This document shows positions 25,890 through 34,078 of a stretch of 64,000 bases of DNA, piece after piece. The notes below the pieces were generated by a model. The model had not been told where the DNA came from. It did no database searches and saw only the letters and a list, made by a program, of their open reading frames with translations. This DNA is from JAGVSR01 sp964458265 (GTDB lineage Bacteria; Pseudomonadota; Alphaproteobacteria; Rhizobiales; Hyphomicrobiaceae): positions 17,995-81,994 of the forward strand of contig CAYWIF010000013.1 in the NCBI GenBank assembly GCA_964458265.1, in the 5' to 3' direction. Within the stretch, counting starts at the first letter, position 1. Each line of letters begins with the position of its first letter. The translations under genes were made by a program, and so were the position numbers.

Positions 25890-27161
25890 TCAGCCTTCGG
25901 GGCAGAGTTCGAACGCCTTGTCGAGCGCCTGGGCCGAAGACCCGAACTCGCCGACCATCTCGCCGCCCTTGGCATAGGCGCTGATGTAGGCTTCGGTTTC
26001 CTTTTTCTCGGCGCCCTCGTTCACGTCGAGAACCGTGTAGTTCGTCGCGCCGGACGCCGAGGCTTTGATGATGATCGCTTTCGCGCCGCCGTAACTTGCC
26101 GTCCACACGCGGCAGCCGGCTGCCTTCGCCTCTGGCGCGGCAGCCTTGCCGGCCGTCACAGCGGCGGCCTGACCTGTAAACGAAGCGGTCGCAACCTTGG
26201 CGGTGTCGCTTGCCGGCGGCAAACCGCTACCCACTGTCTCGGCCGCGGCTTCCGGAGCCGCGTTGAGAATTTTCACGCTCGGCGATGGTCCGGCCGACTG
26301 CGACGGAGCGGTGATCGCGACGGCCTTGGCAAGCTCGCCGGCACCCAAAGCCGTTCGGGTCGGGACATCGCCCGAGGCGCGCGCTTCGGCTATGGCCTTC
26401 TTGGCGATCTCTGCGCCCTTCCCGGTAGGAGCCGCCTCGGCCTTTTCGGGAGCCTCGACTTTCGCAGTCTTGGTCTCAGCCGTGCCGGCATTCCGGCCTT
26501 TGCGGGCCTCGGCTACAAGCTCGGGACGCGGATCGGCATCCTTGCACACGCCATCGTAGAAGGCGTCCGCAATGCCGCCGATATCGCGCGTGTAGGCCCG
26601 GCTGGTCGGCGCCCATTTCTTGGCCAGGTGCGTGTAGGTGATCGGCGTCTTGATCGTCTTTTGCCAATCGACCAGTACGCCCCACTCCTGGATGTTGCGC
26701 GTGCGCTCGGCGACCGGGCTTTCGATCTTCTCCCCGCCATACATCAGCACGTGCTGGAGATGCGCGCGGACGCCCGTCGAGATGTCGGCGAATGACTCAC
26801 CGCGCGCGCCGCGGCCCGTCGCACCGAGGCCCGCGAAGTTATTCTGTTCCGGCTTCACGTCACCCTTGTAAGTGAGGTTGCCGGTCTCAAGCATCATTTG
26901 GAAAAAAGCATAGTCCCAGCGAATGCTGAGATCTTCGCCGTGGCGCATGTATTCGGTCGCCAGTCCGTCGTAGCGCTCCGCGAGGCCTTGATTGCGGTTT
27001 TTGAGGAACGCCATCAGGCGGCCCGGCGTGGCGCACTCTGGAACGGCGTTCGAGGCGGTGGATTTGATGCCGGGCAGCTCGGTTGCGGCGGCGGATTGCG
27101 AGAGGGCAGGAGCCAGAAGACAGGCAACTGCGGCGAAAGTCGCTCCAGCGAGGGCTCTCAT
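25890..27161 (-). CDS. secreted glucosaminidase-like protein, paralogue B
   Basis: A 423-residue paralogue of the gene downstream. It has a signal peptide (ATFAAVACLLAPALSQSAAA), then RLMAFLKNRN, IRWDYAFFQMMLETGNLTYK and NNFAGLGATGRGARGESF. The linker is longer and rich in Ala, Glu and Lys. The C-terminal module (about 350-420) starts CRVWTASYGG and ends AFELCPE. The cysteine-to-cysteine distance is 70 residues in both paralogues. The two genes are 65 bases apart on one strand, which indicates tandem duplication. The role is probably cell-wall turnover. Confidence 0.75.
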   Translation of the reverse strand: MRALAGATFAAVACLLAPALSQSAAATELPGIKSTASNAVPECATPGRLMAFLKNRNQGLAERYDGLATEYMRHGEDLSIRWDYAFFQMMLETGNLTYKGDVKPEQNNFAGLGATGRGARGESFADISTGVRAHLQHVLMYGGEKIESPVAERTRNIQEWGVLVDWQKTIKTPITYTHLAKKWAPTSRAYTRDIGGIADAFYDGVCKDADPRPELVAEARKGRNAGTAETKTAKVEAPEKAEAAPTGKGAEIAKKAIAEARASGDVPTRTALGAGELAKAVAITAPSQSAGPSPSVKILNAAPEAAAETVGSGLPPASDTAKVATASFTGQAAAVTAGKAAAPEAKAAGCRVWTASYGGAKAIIIKASASGATNYTVLDVNEGAEKKETEAYISAYAKGGEMVGEFGSSAQALDKAFELCPEG

Positions 27162-27332
27162 GTTTTTTTCCGTTCTTTACGCGGCGCCCTAGTGTGGGCA
27201 CCCAACACGACCAACCGTTCCTAAAGGCTTAACCTTAAAGACCGGTAAACGATGGGGACCCGCACGGCAGACATCCTTCGTCGCTGACATTTGCGGCGTG
27301 AGTTGGGGCGGGGAGGGGAGGAAATGTGGCGG

Positions 27333-28160
27333 TCAACAATCGCTGCGATGGGTGTCGGCATGCGGCTTCGAACTCGCCGGATTATGCTCACCTTCGCTCC
27401 AGGTCAGGTGCTGTCCGCCATCGAGCGCGATCATCTGTCCGGTCATGGCCGGTGCATCGAGGATGAACCGCACGGCGGCGGCGATCTCTGCGGTGCTCGG
27501 CCCCCGTTGCAGCAGAGTTGAACGTACCTCCGCTGCAAAATCCGCATCCGTCTGGTGGATGCTTTTCAGGACCGGCCCAGGCCCGATGGCATTGACGCGC
27601 ACGCGCGGAGCCAGCGCCTGCGCCAGCGTTCGCGTCGCGGTCCATAGCCCCGTTTTGGAAAGCGTGTAGGAGAAAAACTCAGGCGTGAGCTTCCAGACTC
27701 TCTGATCGATGATGTTGATGATATTCCCGTCGCTTGCCGCCGGCAGATGACGCACGAGATCCTGCGCCAGGAACACCGGCGCCCTGAGATTGATGTCGAG
27801 GTGGGCTGTCCAGGTCTCGAGTGTGGTCGTTCCAACCGAGTCCGGGTGAAATTCGCTCGCGTTGTTGATGAGCACAACGGGCGCCCCGAGTGCGGCGTAA
27901 CATTCCGGCACGATCCGCGCAACGTCGCTGGGCTTTGCAAGGTCGGCGGCGATTGCTACCGCCCGAGCTCCCATCCCCTCGATTTCGCCGACGGCGGAGT
28001 CGGCATCTGCCTTCGACTGACGGTAGTGGATCGCCACATCGAAACCGCGCCCGGCCAGATCGAGCGCAATGGTCCTGCCGATTCGGCGGGCCGCTCCGGT
28101 GATCAGTGCGACGGGACGAGTCACAGCCGGCGGCATGTTGAAGGACCTTTGAGGAGCCAT
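27333..28160 (-). CDS. short-chain dehydrogenase, pteridine-reductase-like
   Basis: An NAD(P)-dependent SDR of 275 residues. The cofactor motif is TGAARRIGR, the Asn motif NNAS, and the active-site region YTLSK with the matching upstream position. ALITGAARRIGR with VAIHYRQSKADAD resembles FolM/PTR1-type dihydromonapterin or pteridine reductases, in which an Arg pair binds NADPH, so a role in pterin metabolism is plausible but unproven. An ATG at 28136 would remove eight N-terminal residues and is equally possible. Confidence 0.8.
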   Translation of the reverse strand: MAPQRSFNMPPAVTRPVALITGAARRIGRTIALDLAGRGFDVAIHYRQSKADADSAVGEIEGMGARAVAIAADLAKPSDVARIVPECYAALGAPVVLINNASEFHPDSVGTTTLETWTAHLDINLRAPVFLAQDLVRHLPAASDGNIINIIDQRVWKLTPEFFSYTLSKTGLWTATRTLAQALAPRVRVNAIGPGPVLKSIHQTDADFAAEVRSTLLQRGPSTAEIAAAVRFILDAPAMTGQMIALDGGQHLTWSEGEHNPASSKPHADTHRSDC

Positions 28161-28533
28161 TTTTGAGGGTGGAAACGGGCTGAGATCAGCCCGGACGGTC
28201 GTTATACGCCATTCCGGGGCGGATAGGATGCCTCGGCAGATTGCATTGCACCATGCCAGACTGCCGCCAAATCAGCCATGTGCGACCGGACGGCTCAGCT
28301 GCGATGGTCAAAAATAAAGCTTTTCCTGACTCGCGATTGACCAATTACTCAAAGCAGTTGCCGTTGTGTGACACCGAGACTCGAACCCAATGAGAATAAC
28401 CGGTCTTTGCTTGTGGAAGCCCGCCTTTTCCTGCTTTCCTGATCTCCAGCAGGCGCCGATTCAGTCGGCAGTTCATTCCGGTGCGGGTGGACGACACGGG
28501 GCCGGTGCAGAGACAATGGACGGGGGTTTTAGC
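28161..28533. other. 373-base gap between divergent SDR and torF-like genes
   Basis: This non-coding gap must hold the promoters of both flanking divergent genes. A TTGACC at 28337-28342 is a possible -35 element, without a convincing -10. No RNA gene, repeat or strong palindrome was seen. A T-loop-like string near 28365-28390 on the minus strand lacks the rest of a tRNA. Confidence 0.4.
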
Positions 28534-29253
28534 ATGACGATCAAGAAAACACTTATCGGAGCCGCGAGCGTAGCAGCCCTCGCCCTCGCCGCGACTGTCG
28601 CTCCGGCTGCCGCTGAAGAGCGCGAATTCAGTTGGTCGATGACGGTCGGCGGCACTTCGGACTACGTGTTCCGCGGTATCTCGCTTTCATCCGAAGATCC
28701 TGCGGCCCAGGGCTCGCTCGACATGAGCTACGGCATTTTCTATGCTGGCGCGTGGGCCTCCAACGTCGACGGCGCTGGATTTGAGCCCTGGGAACTCGAC
28801 CTCTACATGGGCATCAAGCCGGTGCTCGGCCCGGTCACGTTTGACTTCGGCGTTGTCGGTTATCTCTATCCCGCCGCTCAGAACTCCGGCGATTATGTCG
28901 AGTTCAAAGCTGGCGCATCCATGGAACTCGTCAAGAACCTAACGGGTGGAGCGACGTTCTGGTGGGCTCCCGACCAGGATAACTATCCCGATACCTACGC
29001 CATCGAAGGAACGCTGGCCTACGCTTTGCCGCAGATGGGAATTTTCGCGCCGTCGATCAGCGGGCTGTACGGTTACTCCGAGTCGGATGGACCGGGCTTC
29101 TTCCTCGGCGAGGACGAGTATAGCTACTGGAACGTCGGTCTTTCGGTCGGGGTCGAAAAGTTTTCGATGGACTTCCGTTATTGGGATACGGACATCAACG
29201 ACGGCCTTGCCGACGAGCGCTTTGTATTCTCGGCCAAGGTCACGCTGCCCTAG
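28534..29253 (+). CDS. TorF family putative outer-membrane porin
   Basis: A 239-residue beta-rich protein with a signal peptide (KTLIGAASVAALALAATVAPAAA). The mature start EFSWSMTVGGTSDYVFRGISLSSEDPAAQGSLDMSY is the signature of the TorF/TIGR02001 family of predicted outer-membrane channels. Alternating aromatic and polar residues, and an end in ERFVFSAKVTLP, fit a small beta-barrel. The ATG at 28534 is chosen because it begins the signal peptide; earlier in-frame ATGs add non-signal residues. A strong terminator follows, so it is a monocistronic gene. Confidence 0.85.
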   Translation: MTIKKTLIGAASVAALALAATVAPAAAEEREFSWSMTVGGTSDYVFRGISLSSEDPAAQGSLDMSYGIFYAGAWASNVDGAGFEPWELDLYMGIKPVLGPVTFDFGVVGYLYPAAQNSGDYVEFKAGASMELVKNLTGGATFWWAPDQDNYPDTYAIEGTLAYALPQMGIFAPSISGLYGYSESDGPGFFLGEDEYSYWNVGLSVGVEKFSMDFRYWDTDINDGLADERFVFSAKVTLP

Positions 29254-29276
29254 TCTGGAAGCACATGCTTCAACGG

Positions 29277-29303
29277 AAACGGGACCCTCGCGGGTCCCGT
29301 TTT
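29277..29303 (+). terminator. intrinsic terminator of the TorF-like gene
   Basis: An 11-bp perfect stem (29277-29287 with 29292-29302), loop TCGC, with TTTT at 29300-29303 overlapping the stem end. It begins 24 bases after the stop codon. This is the clearest intrinsic terminator in the window. Confidence 0.9.
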
Positions 29304-29674
29304 CGTTTGGGAACACGGGACTAGCCTCCATTTATCGGGGGCTGCGCCGCCGCTGGCGGGTATAGGAAGCACCTTTTTCCCTGTCACGGGGGCGTCATTC
29401 CCCCGTCAAACCGGTGTTGCGCAGGTTTCCTACATATTGGGTGCCGGTCGATAGCCGGACGTTCCCGAGCGGCACGCCCTCTCGCAGCCGGGAACGGGAG
29501 CAGTTAGAGGCCAGCCGCCGCCCGCCCGGACATGCCCCCGCAGCCCGGTCGAAGCGTCCGCTGGTCTCGTTTGCTTCTCGAAGCGCTCTACCCTCCGCAT
29601 ATCCCCCGTCATCACGCCGCGCCGCTTGATCCGCCGCCTCCCCGTCCGTTAACTCGCCGGACACGGGGGCCGCA
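29304..29674. other. 371-base gap with a GC-rich hairpin
   Basis: No credible gene is present. It contains a perfect 7-bp inverted repeat, 29386-29392 (ACGGGGG) with 29400-29406, loop CGTCATT and no T-run. It could be an operator or an RNA hairpin upstream of the 29675 gene. Reading frames here show no family similarity. Confidence 0.4.
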
Positions 29675-30439
29675 GTGATTCTGACAATCCTTATCATGGT
29701 CATGGCGACGGTCGCGATCGCGGCTTATGGGCTGGCGCCTCGTCTGGGTCAGCACCGCGTCGTCTATCCGCAAACGCCAGATGCGCCGGTCCCGTTCGGC
29801 TATCAGATGGCCTGGCTGGCGATCCGCACGCGCGACACTGCGGCCGTGGTGGAGGCATTGGGGCTCGGGTCCGTTCAGCCGTGCAACTGGAACGCAGGCA
29901 TCGGCACCGTCTACGATCCCCGTCTTGGGCAAAACACCATCTTTGTTTCGCCGCCTGTCAATGGCTGGACATTTGTTGTCGGGCTGCCGCTGCCCCAACC
30001 GATCGGCCGCGCCTTTGTCGACAAAGCGACCCCGCTACTCGCCGGCCTCGGTAGCCGCTTCTCAGAGGTGCAATTTTTCGTCGCCTTCCCGCCCGTCGAT
30101 TTGTTCGCCTGGGCACGGCTCATCGACGGCCGGCTGGTTCGCGCCTTCGCCATCGGCGACAGCGGCATCATCTGGAACAAGGGCAAGACGACGCGGGAAG
30201 AGCGCTCTCTCGGCTTGAAGCTATTCGAGTTGCGCGGCGTCCGCGACCGGCGCGGCGACGCCGGCGGTCCGCTCATCCTGCACCCGACCGAAAGCCACGT
30301 CATGCAATTGGCGCGCAAGTGGAGCCTCGATCCCACGCGGCTTGGCCCCAATGTGCCCGATACACATAGCGACGGCATGGGCTTGATTGCCGACGCCCCG
30401 CATCATTGGCGCGTCGAACGCATCCGCAAGTCCGCCTGA
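29675..30439 (+). CDS. membrane-anchored protein of unknown function
   Basis: A 254-residue protein beginning with one hydrophobic segment (ILTILIMVMATVAIAAYGLA) and a soluble remainder, probably periplasmic. Features include CNWNAGIGTVYDPRLGQ, VNGWTFVVGLPLP, VQFFVAFPPVDLFAWARLIDGRLVRAFAIGDSG and a C-terminal PHHWRVERI. It looks like a conserved globular domain, but I cannot name it. The GTG at 29675 gives the full membrane segment, and ATG 29696 is an alternative. Confidence 0.7.
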   Translation: MILTILIMVMATVAIAAYGLAPRLGQHRVVYPQTPDAPVPFGYQMAWLAIRTRDTAAVVEALGLGSVQPCNWNAGIGTVYDPRLGQNTIFVSPPVNGWTFVVGLPLPQPIGRAFVDKATPLLAGLGSRFSEVQFFVAFPPVDLFAWARLIDGRLVRAFAIGDSGIIWNKGKTTREERSLGLKLFELRGVRDRRGDAGGPLILHPTESHVMQLARKWSLDPTRLGPNVPDTHSDGMGLIADAPHHWRVERIRKSA

Positions 30440-30452
30440 TCGCCGGCGAAAA

Positions 30453-30941
30453 TTAGTTAAACAGCGCCGCGATCTCCCGATCGGCCGCTTCGATCTGTTT
30501 CGACCTGCGCACGCTCGACAAATCGACCACTTCGGCGCGCGTGTTCCGGTCGCCCGAATAGAGACGCCCAAGCACGACGCCGCGCTTGGCCTCCACCTGC
30601 CGCTTCAAAACGCAAATAGCGACAACCGGCTTCGGCTTGCCGGCCACCGGCAACCGCGGCTTTGACCGGGCGCGGCTCGTCGGCGCATTCATGCGCGCGA
30701 CGCTCTGCAACTGGGCCGCCAACGGGCGATGGGCCGGCACCGCCGCACGCGCTGTCACGGGAACCAGCTCCACAACCTCGCCGGCCTGACGAATGAATTC
30801 TACAGGTTGAGGCGATGGAACCGATCCCGCCGCTTTCCCCCGGGCCTGGCTATCGAAAGGCAGCACGACGGCGCCCTGGCCCGCCCCTTCCGCATCTTGC
30901 CGCCACAACACGCGCAACAGGCGCGTCAATAAACCGAGCAT
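30453..30941 (-). CDS. hypothetical protein, lineage-specific
   Basis: A 162-residue protein. The N-terminus MLGLLTRLLRVLW is amphipathic. The middle is Pro/Ala-rich and probably disordered, and the C-terminus (about 100-162) has KPVVAICVLKRQVEAKRGVVLGRLYSGDRNTRAEVVDLS followed by RREIA-like helical residues. It converges on the 29675 gene with a 13-base gap. ATG 30941 is preferred over 30977 because the upstream residues look non-coding. No domain recognised. Confidence 0.55.
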   Translation of the reverse strand: MLGLLTRLLRVLWRQDAEGAGQGAVVLPFDSQARGKAAGSVPSPQPVEFIRQAGEVVELVPVTARAAVPAHRPLAAQLQSVARMNAPTSRARSKPRLPVAGKPKPVVAICVLKRQVEAKRGVVLGRLYSGDRNTRAEVVDLSSVRRSKQIEAADREIAALFN

Positions 30942-31071
30942 GCTTGCATTCCCCACTGAGACCGGCGTCGCCGCCACTGTCCTGAGGACTAAAGTGAACG
31001 CTTATCACTAAAGCGAGGTTAAGCCCTGTACCGGCTAGGGAAACAGCCGTAGCCGCCACGTCCCCAACGGA

Positions 31072-31476
31072 CTAGTCGGCAAGGCCGGACGAACGCGCTG
31101 CCGCCGCTTCCCGATCCGATTTCCGCCCGGTCCCGCCGTCCGCGTGCTGATGCGCCATCGCGAAACACGGCATCGCCCGGGTTTCACCGTGCATACGGTT
31201 CAAAGCGAGCGCGACGCACGCCGTTCGCTGCTCCCGCAGCGTGCCGGTCTCCAGTCTTGAAGGCGCAGCAGGCTCCTGAAATGCCGGCGAAGCGGTGCGG
31301 GACGCCGCCACGGTATCGCTGCCGAAAACCGCCGTGTTGACCAGCGACCAGAAACCGATGGCGTGCCAGAACGCAATGCCGGCCACGAAGCCCCCACCAG
31401 CCCACAGCACGGCCGCCGGTGAACGAACCGTTTGGCCGGTGTCACTGTGCCGGACCGCGTGCGAGCTACGAATCAT
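31072..31476 (-). CDS. small membrane protein of unknown function
   Basis: A 134-residue protein with one clear membrane span (AAVLWAGGGFVAGIAFWHAIGFWSLV) and a long, mostly polar C-terminal part containing three cysteines. The AFWHAIGFWS motif within the span is unusually aromatic for a simple anchor. It lies on the same strand as its neighbours at 30453 and 31593 but with gaps above 100 bases. Function unknown. Confidence 0.55.
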   Translation of the reverse strand: MIRSSHAVRHSDTGQTVRSPAAVLWAGGGFVAGIAFWHAIGFWSLVNTAVFGSDTVAASRTASPAFQEPAAPSRLETGTLREQRTACVALALNRMHGETRAMPCFAMAHQHADGGTGRKSDREAAAARSSGLAD

Positions 31477-31592
31477 AGCTTAAGTGTGGAGGCGTAGACC
31501 GCTATCCGGCAAGCGCGCGGCGATGGTCGCGGATCGCCGGACGGACCTTTCCACAACGCCGGCAAGTCCGGTCTCTTTGCAGGGTGCCCGTG

Positions 31593-32369
31593 TCAGCGTG
31601 GTCCCGGCAAGGGCGACGGACGCCGCTCGTAGAGAACATCATCCTCGCGCTTCGTCGATCGGACCGGCGGCACGGCGATCTGGGCCGAGGAACACAGCCG
31701 GCGCTCATCCTCGTTCGGGCCGCAGGGAACTGGCTTTGGATCTTTCGAAAAGCAGATCCGCACTTCACGCAGTCGCCCCCGGTCCCCGCGCGCGCAAGAA
31801 ACCGCAATCGACGCTTCGGGCAATCCGGGATTGGCCGCAGCAAACGCCCGCTTCAAGTCGCGCGGCGCGACGAATTGGGTCTCGAATGGATTGATGTAGT
31901 CCTCTGGAATCCGGATCGACTTGAAAAGCTGCCGCGACAGCGTGAAGTAGCCCTGCACATCAAGACCGGAGCACGTCCCGTGTTTGCGGTATTCGTGAAT
32001 AACGAGTCCGCGGCTCGGCATGATGTCGAGCATGCTGCCGATCACGGCTTCGGGCACAAACGGACGCCTGGGCGTGCGGCACTCCTGCGGCCAGCCGCGC
32101 GTATATTGCGGCCATAGCCCGTGCAGCACGAAGGCGTAGCGCTTCCCATCGCGCCGGTTGCACTGCAGATCGTCGTCCTCACCGTCGGGAGTAGAGCAGT
32201 GCGTCGGGCTCCACGACAGGACGAGCGCGTAATAGTCGAACTTCCCGGCGATGTGGTCCGGCCGCCTGTCGCGGTCGCTTTCGTCCCAACGCAATTGAGC
32301 CTGTGCCGCCGGCGACGGTGCCAACCCGGCGGCCAAGACCATGAAGAATGTGAAAGTGTAAGCGGTCAT
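31593..32369 (-). CDS. ribonuclease T2 family protein, secreted
   Basis: A secreted endoribonuclease of 258 residues. The signal peptide is TAYTFTFFMVLAAGLAPSPAAQA. Both catalytic active-site blocks are intact: FVLHGLWPQY (CAS1) and HEYRKHGTCSG (CAS2). The early YYALVLSWSPTHC is also typical of T2 enzymes, and six or more cysteines can form disulfides. T2 enzymes cleave RNA without base preference and in bacteria act in the periplasm to salvage RNA. The ATG at 32369 starts the leader; the open frame from 32474 adds residues without leader character. Confidence 0.92.
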   Translation of the reverse strand: MTAYTFTFFMVLAAGLAPSPAAQAQLRWDESDRDRRPDHIAGKFDYYALVLSWSPTHCSTPDGEDDDLQCNRRDGKRYAFVLHGLWPQYTRGWPQECRTPRRPFVPEAVIGSMLDIMPSRGLVIHEYRKHGTCSGLDVQGYFTLSRQLFKSIRIPEDYINPFETQFVAPRDLKRAFAAANPGLPEASIAVSCARGDRGRLREVRICFSKDPKPVPCGPNEDERRLCSSAQIAVPPVRSTKREDDVLYERRPSPLPGPR

Positions 32370-32457
32370 GCGCACGGCTTCGAAACTCCAAGTGAGGCGC
32401 GGCACCCTAGCGGACCATTGTCGAAGTGCAATCCCTGCACGCAGGTAGCGGGTGTCC

Positions 32458-33861
32458 TCACCGCGCCTCGGCAAAAGCCGCCAGAATTCGTGCCCAGCTT
32501 CGCGCGCCCTTCGTGAAGCTCGTCAGATTGTATTTTTCGTTCGGGCTGTGAATGCGATCGTCGTCGAGACCGTATCCGACGAGCAGGCTGTCCATGCCCA
32601 GTACGTCCTTGAACGACGACACAATGGGTATCGATCCGCCGCAACCCATCAGGATTGCGGGCTGCCCCCATTCCGCCTCGAGCGCCGTTGCCGCCGAACG
32701 CACCGCCGGCGAAGACGTGTCAAAGCCGACCGCCGCGCTCCCCCGGCCGCCGATGAAATCCACCGTGCAGTCCGGCGGAAGGTGCGCGCGGATATGGTCT
32801 TGCAGGAGCTTCAGGCATCGCTCGGGGTCCTGCCCCGGCACCAGCCGGCAGGTGATCTTGACCGAAGCCTTCGACGGGATCACCGTCTTCGATCCAGCAC
32901 CCTGGTACCCACCGGTAATACCGTTGAACTCCACCGTCGGCCGGGCCCAGAGCTGCTCGATCACCGAGCACCCCTTTTCTCCTGCGGCAGTCTTCAGCCC
33001 CACGGATGAAAGAAACGGCCCCTCGGCGCGCGCCGAAAGCGCGGCCCATTGCTGCCGCTGCTCATCGGGAAGCGGTTCGATCCCGTCTAGAAATCCTGCA
33101 ATTGCGATCCCGCCGTCATCGTCATGGATCGAAGCGATCGCTTTGGCCAACGCGCGGATCGGATTGACAGCCGGGCCGCCGTACATGCCCGAATGCAGAT
33201 CGCGCGACGGACCCGTCACGATGGCTTCCGTTCCCGCAAGCCCGCGCAGCATGGTCGTGATCGCCGGCGTATCCTTGTCCCACTGCCCCGTGTCGCAGAC
33301 GAGGACGAGATCAGCCTTCAGCTCATCTCCCGATGCCGTCAGGAAGGCCGGCAGCGACGGCGAACCGCACTCCTCCTCGCCCTCCAGCATCACGGAAACC
33401 GCGACCGGCAGTTCGCCCGCGATCTCCTTCCACGCCCGCGCCGCTTCGAAAAAGGTCATCAACTGACCTTTGTTGTCTTGCGCGCCGCGGGCGACGATGA
33501 CCTGTCCGTTCCCAGGCTCGTCTGAAATTCTGGGTTCGAAAGGCGCACTCGTCCATAATTCCAATGGATCGGCCGGCTGCACGTCGTAGTGTCCGTAAAA
33601 GAGCACGTGCGGCTGACCCGGCGTGCGCACGTTCCGATCATGCCCGACGACCATGGGATGCCCGGTGGTGTCGCGCACGTTCGCATCAAAGCCAATGTCG
33701 CGCAGCGCCTCCGCGCACCATTCGGCGGCCTTCCTGCATGATGGCGCGTAAGCCGGATCCGTCGAAACGCTGTCGATCCGGAGCAACTGGAACAGCCGCT
33801 CCAAACCCGCATCCCGGTTCTGGTCGAGTCGGTCGAGTACGGCGGGCAGGTGTTTATTCAT
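32458..33861 (-). CDS. M20 family metallopeptidase / dipeptidase
   Basis: A zinc exopeptidase of 467 residues. Metal motifs are seen at GHYDVQPADP (His and the following Asp), ARGAQDNKGQ (bridging Asp), EGEEECGSP (general-base Glu and ligand Glu) and DTGQWDKDTP, with a His ligand late at DRIHSPNEKYN. The lid domain has DLHSGMYGG. The order is that of the CNDP/ArgE-DapE-like dipeptidase subgroup. It probably hydrolyses dipeptides in the cytoplasm. ATG 33861 is preferred over 33885. Confidence 0.88.
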   Translation of the reverse strand: MNKHLPAVLDRLDQNRDAGLERLFQLLRIDSVSTDPAYAPSCRKAAEWCAEALRDIGFDANVRDTTGHPMVVGHDRNVRTPGQPHVLFYGHYDVQPADPLELWTSAPFEPRISDEPGNGQVIVARGAQDNKGQLMTFFEAARAWKEIAGELPVAVSVMLEGEEECGSPSLPAFLTASGDELKADLVLVCDTGQWDKDTPAITTMLRGLAGTEAIVTGPSRDLHSGMYGGPAVNPIRALAKAIASIHDDDGGIAIAGFLDGIEPLPDEQRQQWAALSARAEGPFLSSVGLKTAAGEKGCSVIEQLWARPTVEFNGITGGYQGAGSKTVIPSKASVKITCRLVPGQDPERCLKLLQDHIRAHLPPDCTVDFIGGRGSAAVGFDTSSPAVRSAATALEAEWGQPAILMGCGGSIPIVSSFKDVLGMDSLLVGYGLDDDRIHSPNEKYNLTSFTKGARSWARILAAFAEAR

Positions 33862-34078
33862 GGACGTCTCACGATGAAGCAGCATCGGCTACGGCGTATC
33901 CAATTGGGGACACGGCGACAAGGTGGCGGAACCCCGCCTTTTGCACCTGCGCCTGACCTGCTATGCCAGCAAGCTGAGGCGATGTCGCGACGCCTCGTAG
34001 TCGCGATGCAACTTGTGCCCTGGACGAGCGGCGCGAAACGCGCGCGACCGGAAACCACGCGACCGGAAATTGAGCAAC

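Noticed and set aside
28365..28390. T-loop-like string (minus strand GGGTTCGAGTC) resembling a tRNA arm
   Set aside because: There is no matching acceptor stem, D arm or anticodon arm in the flanking sequence.
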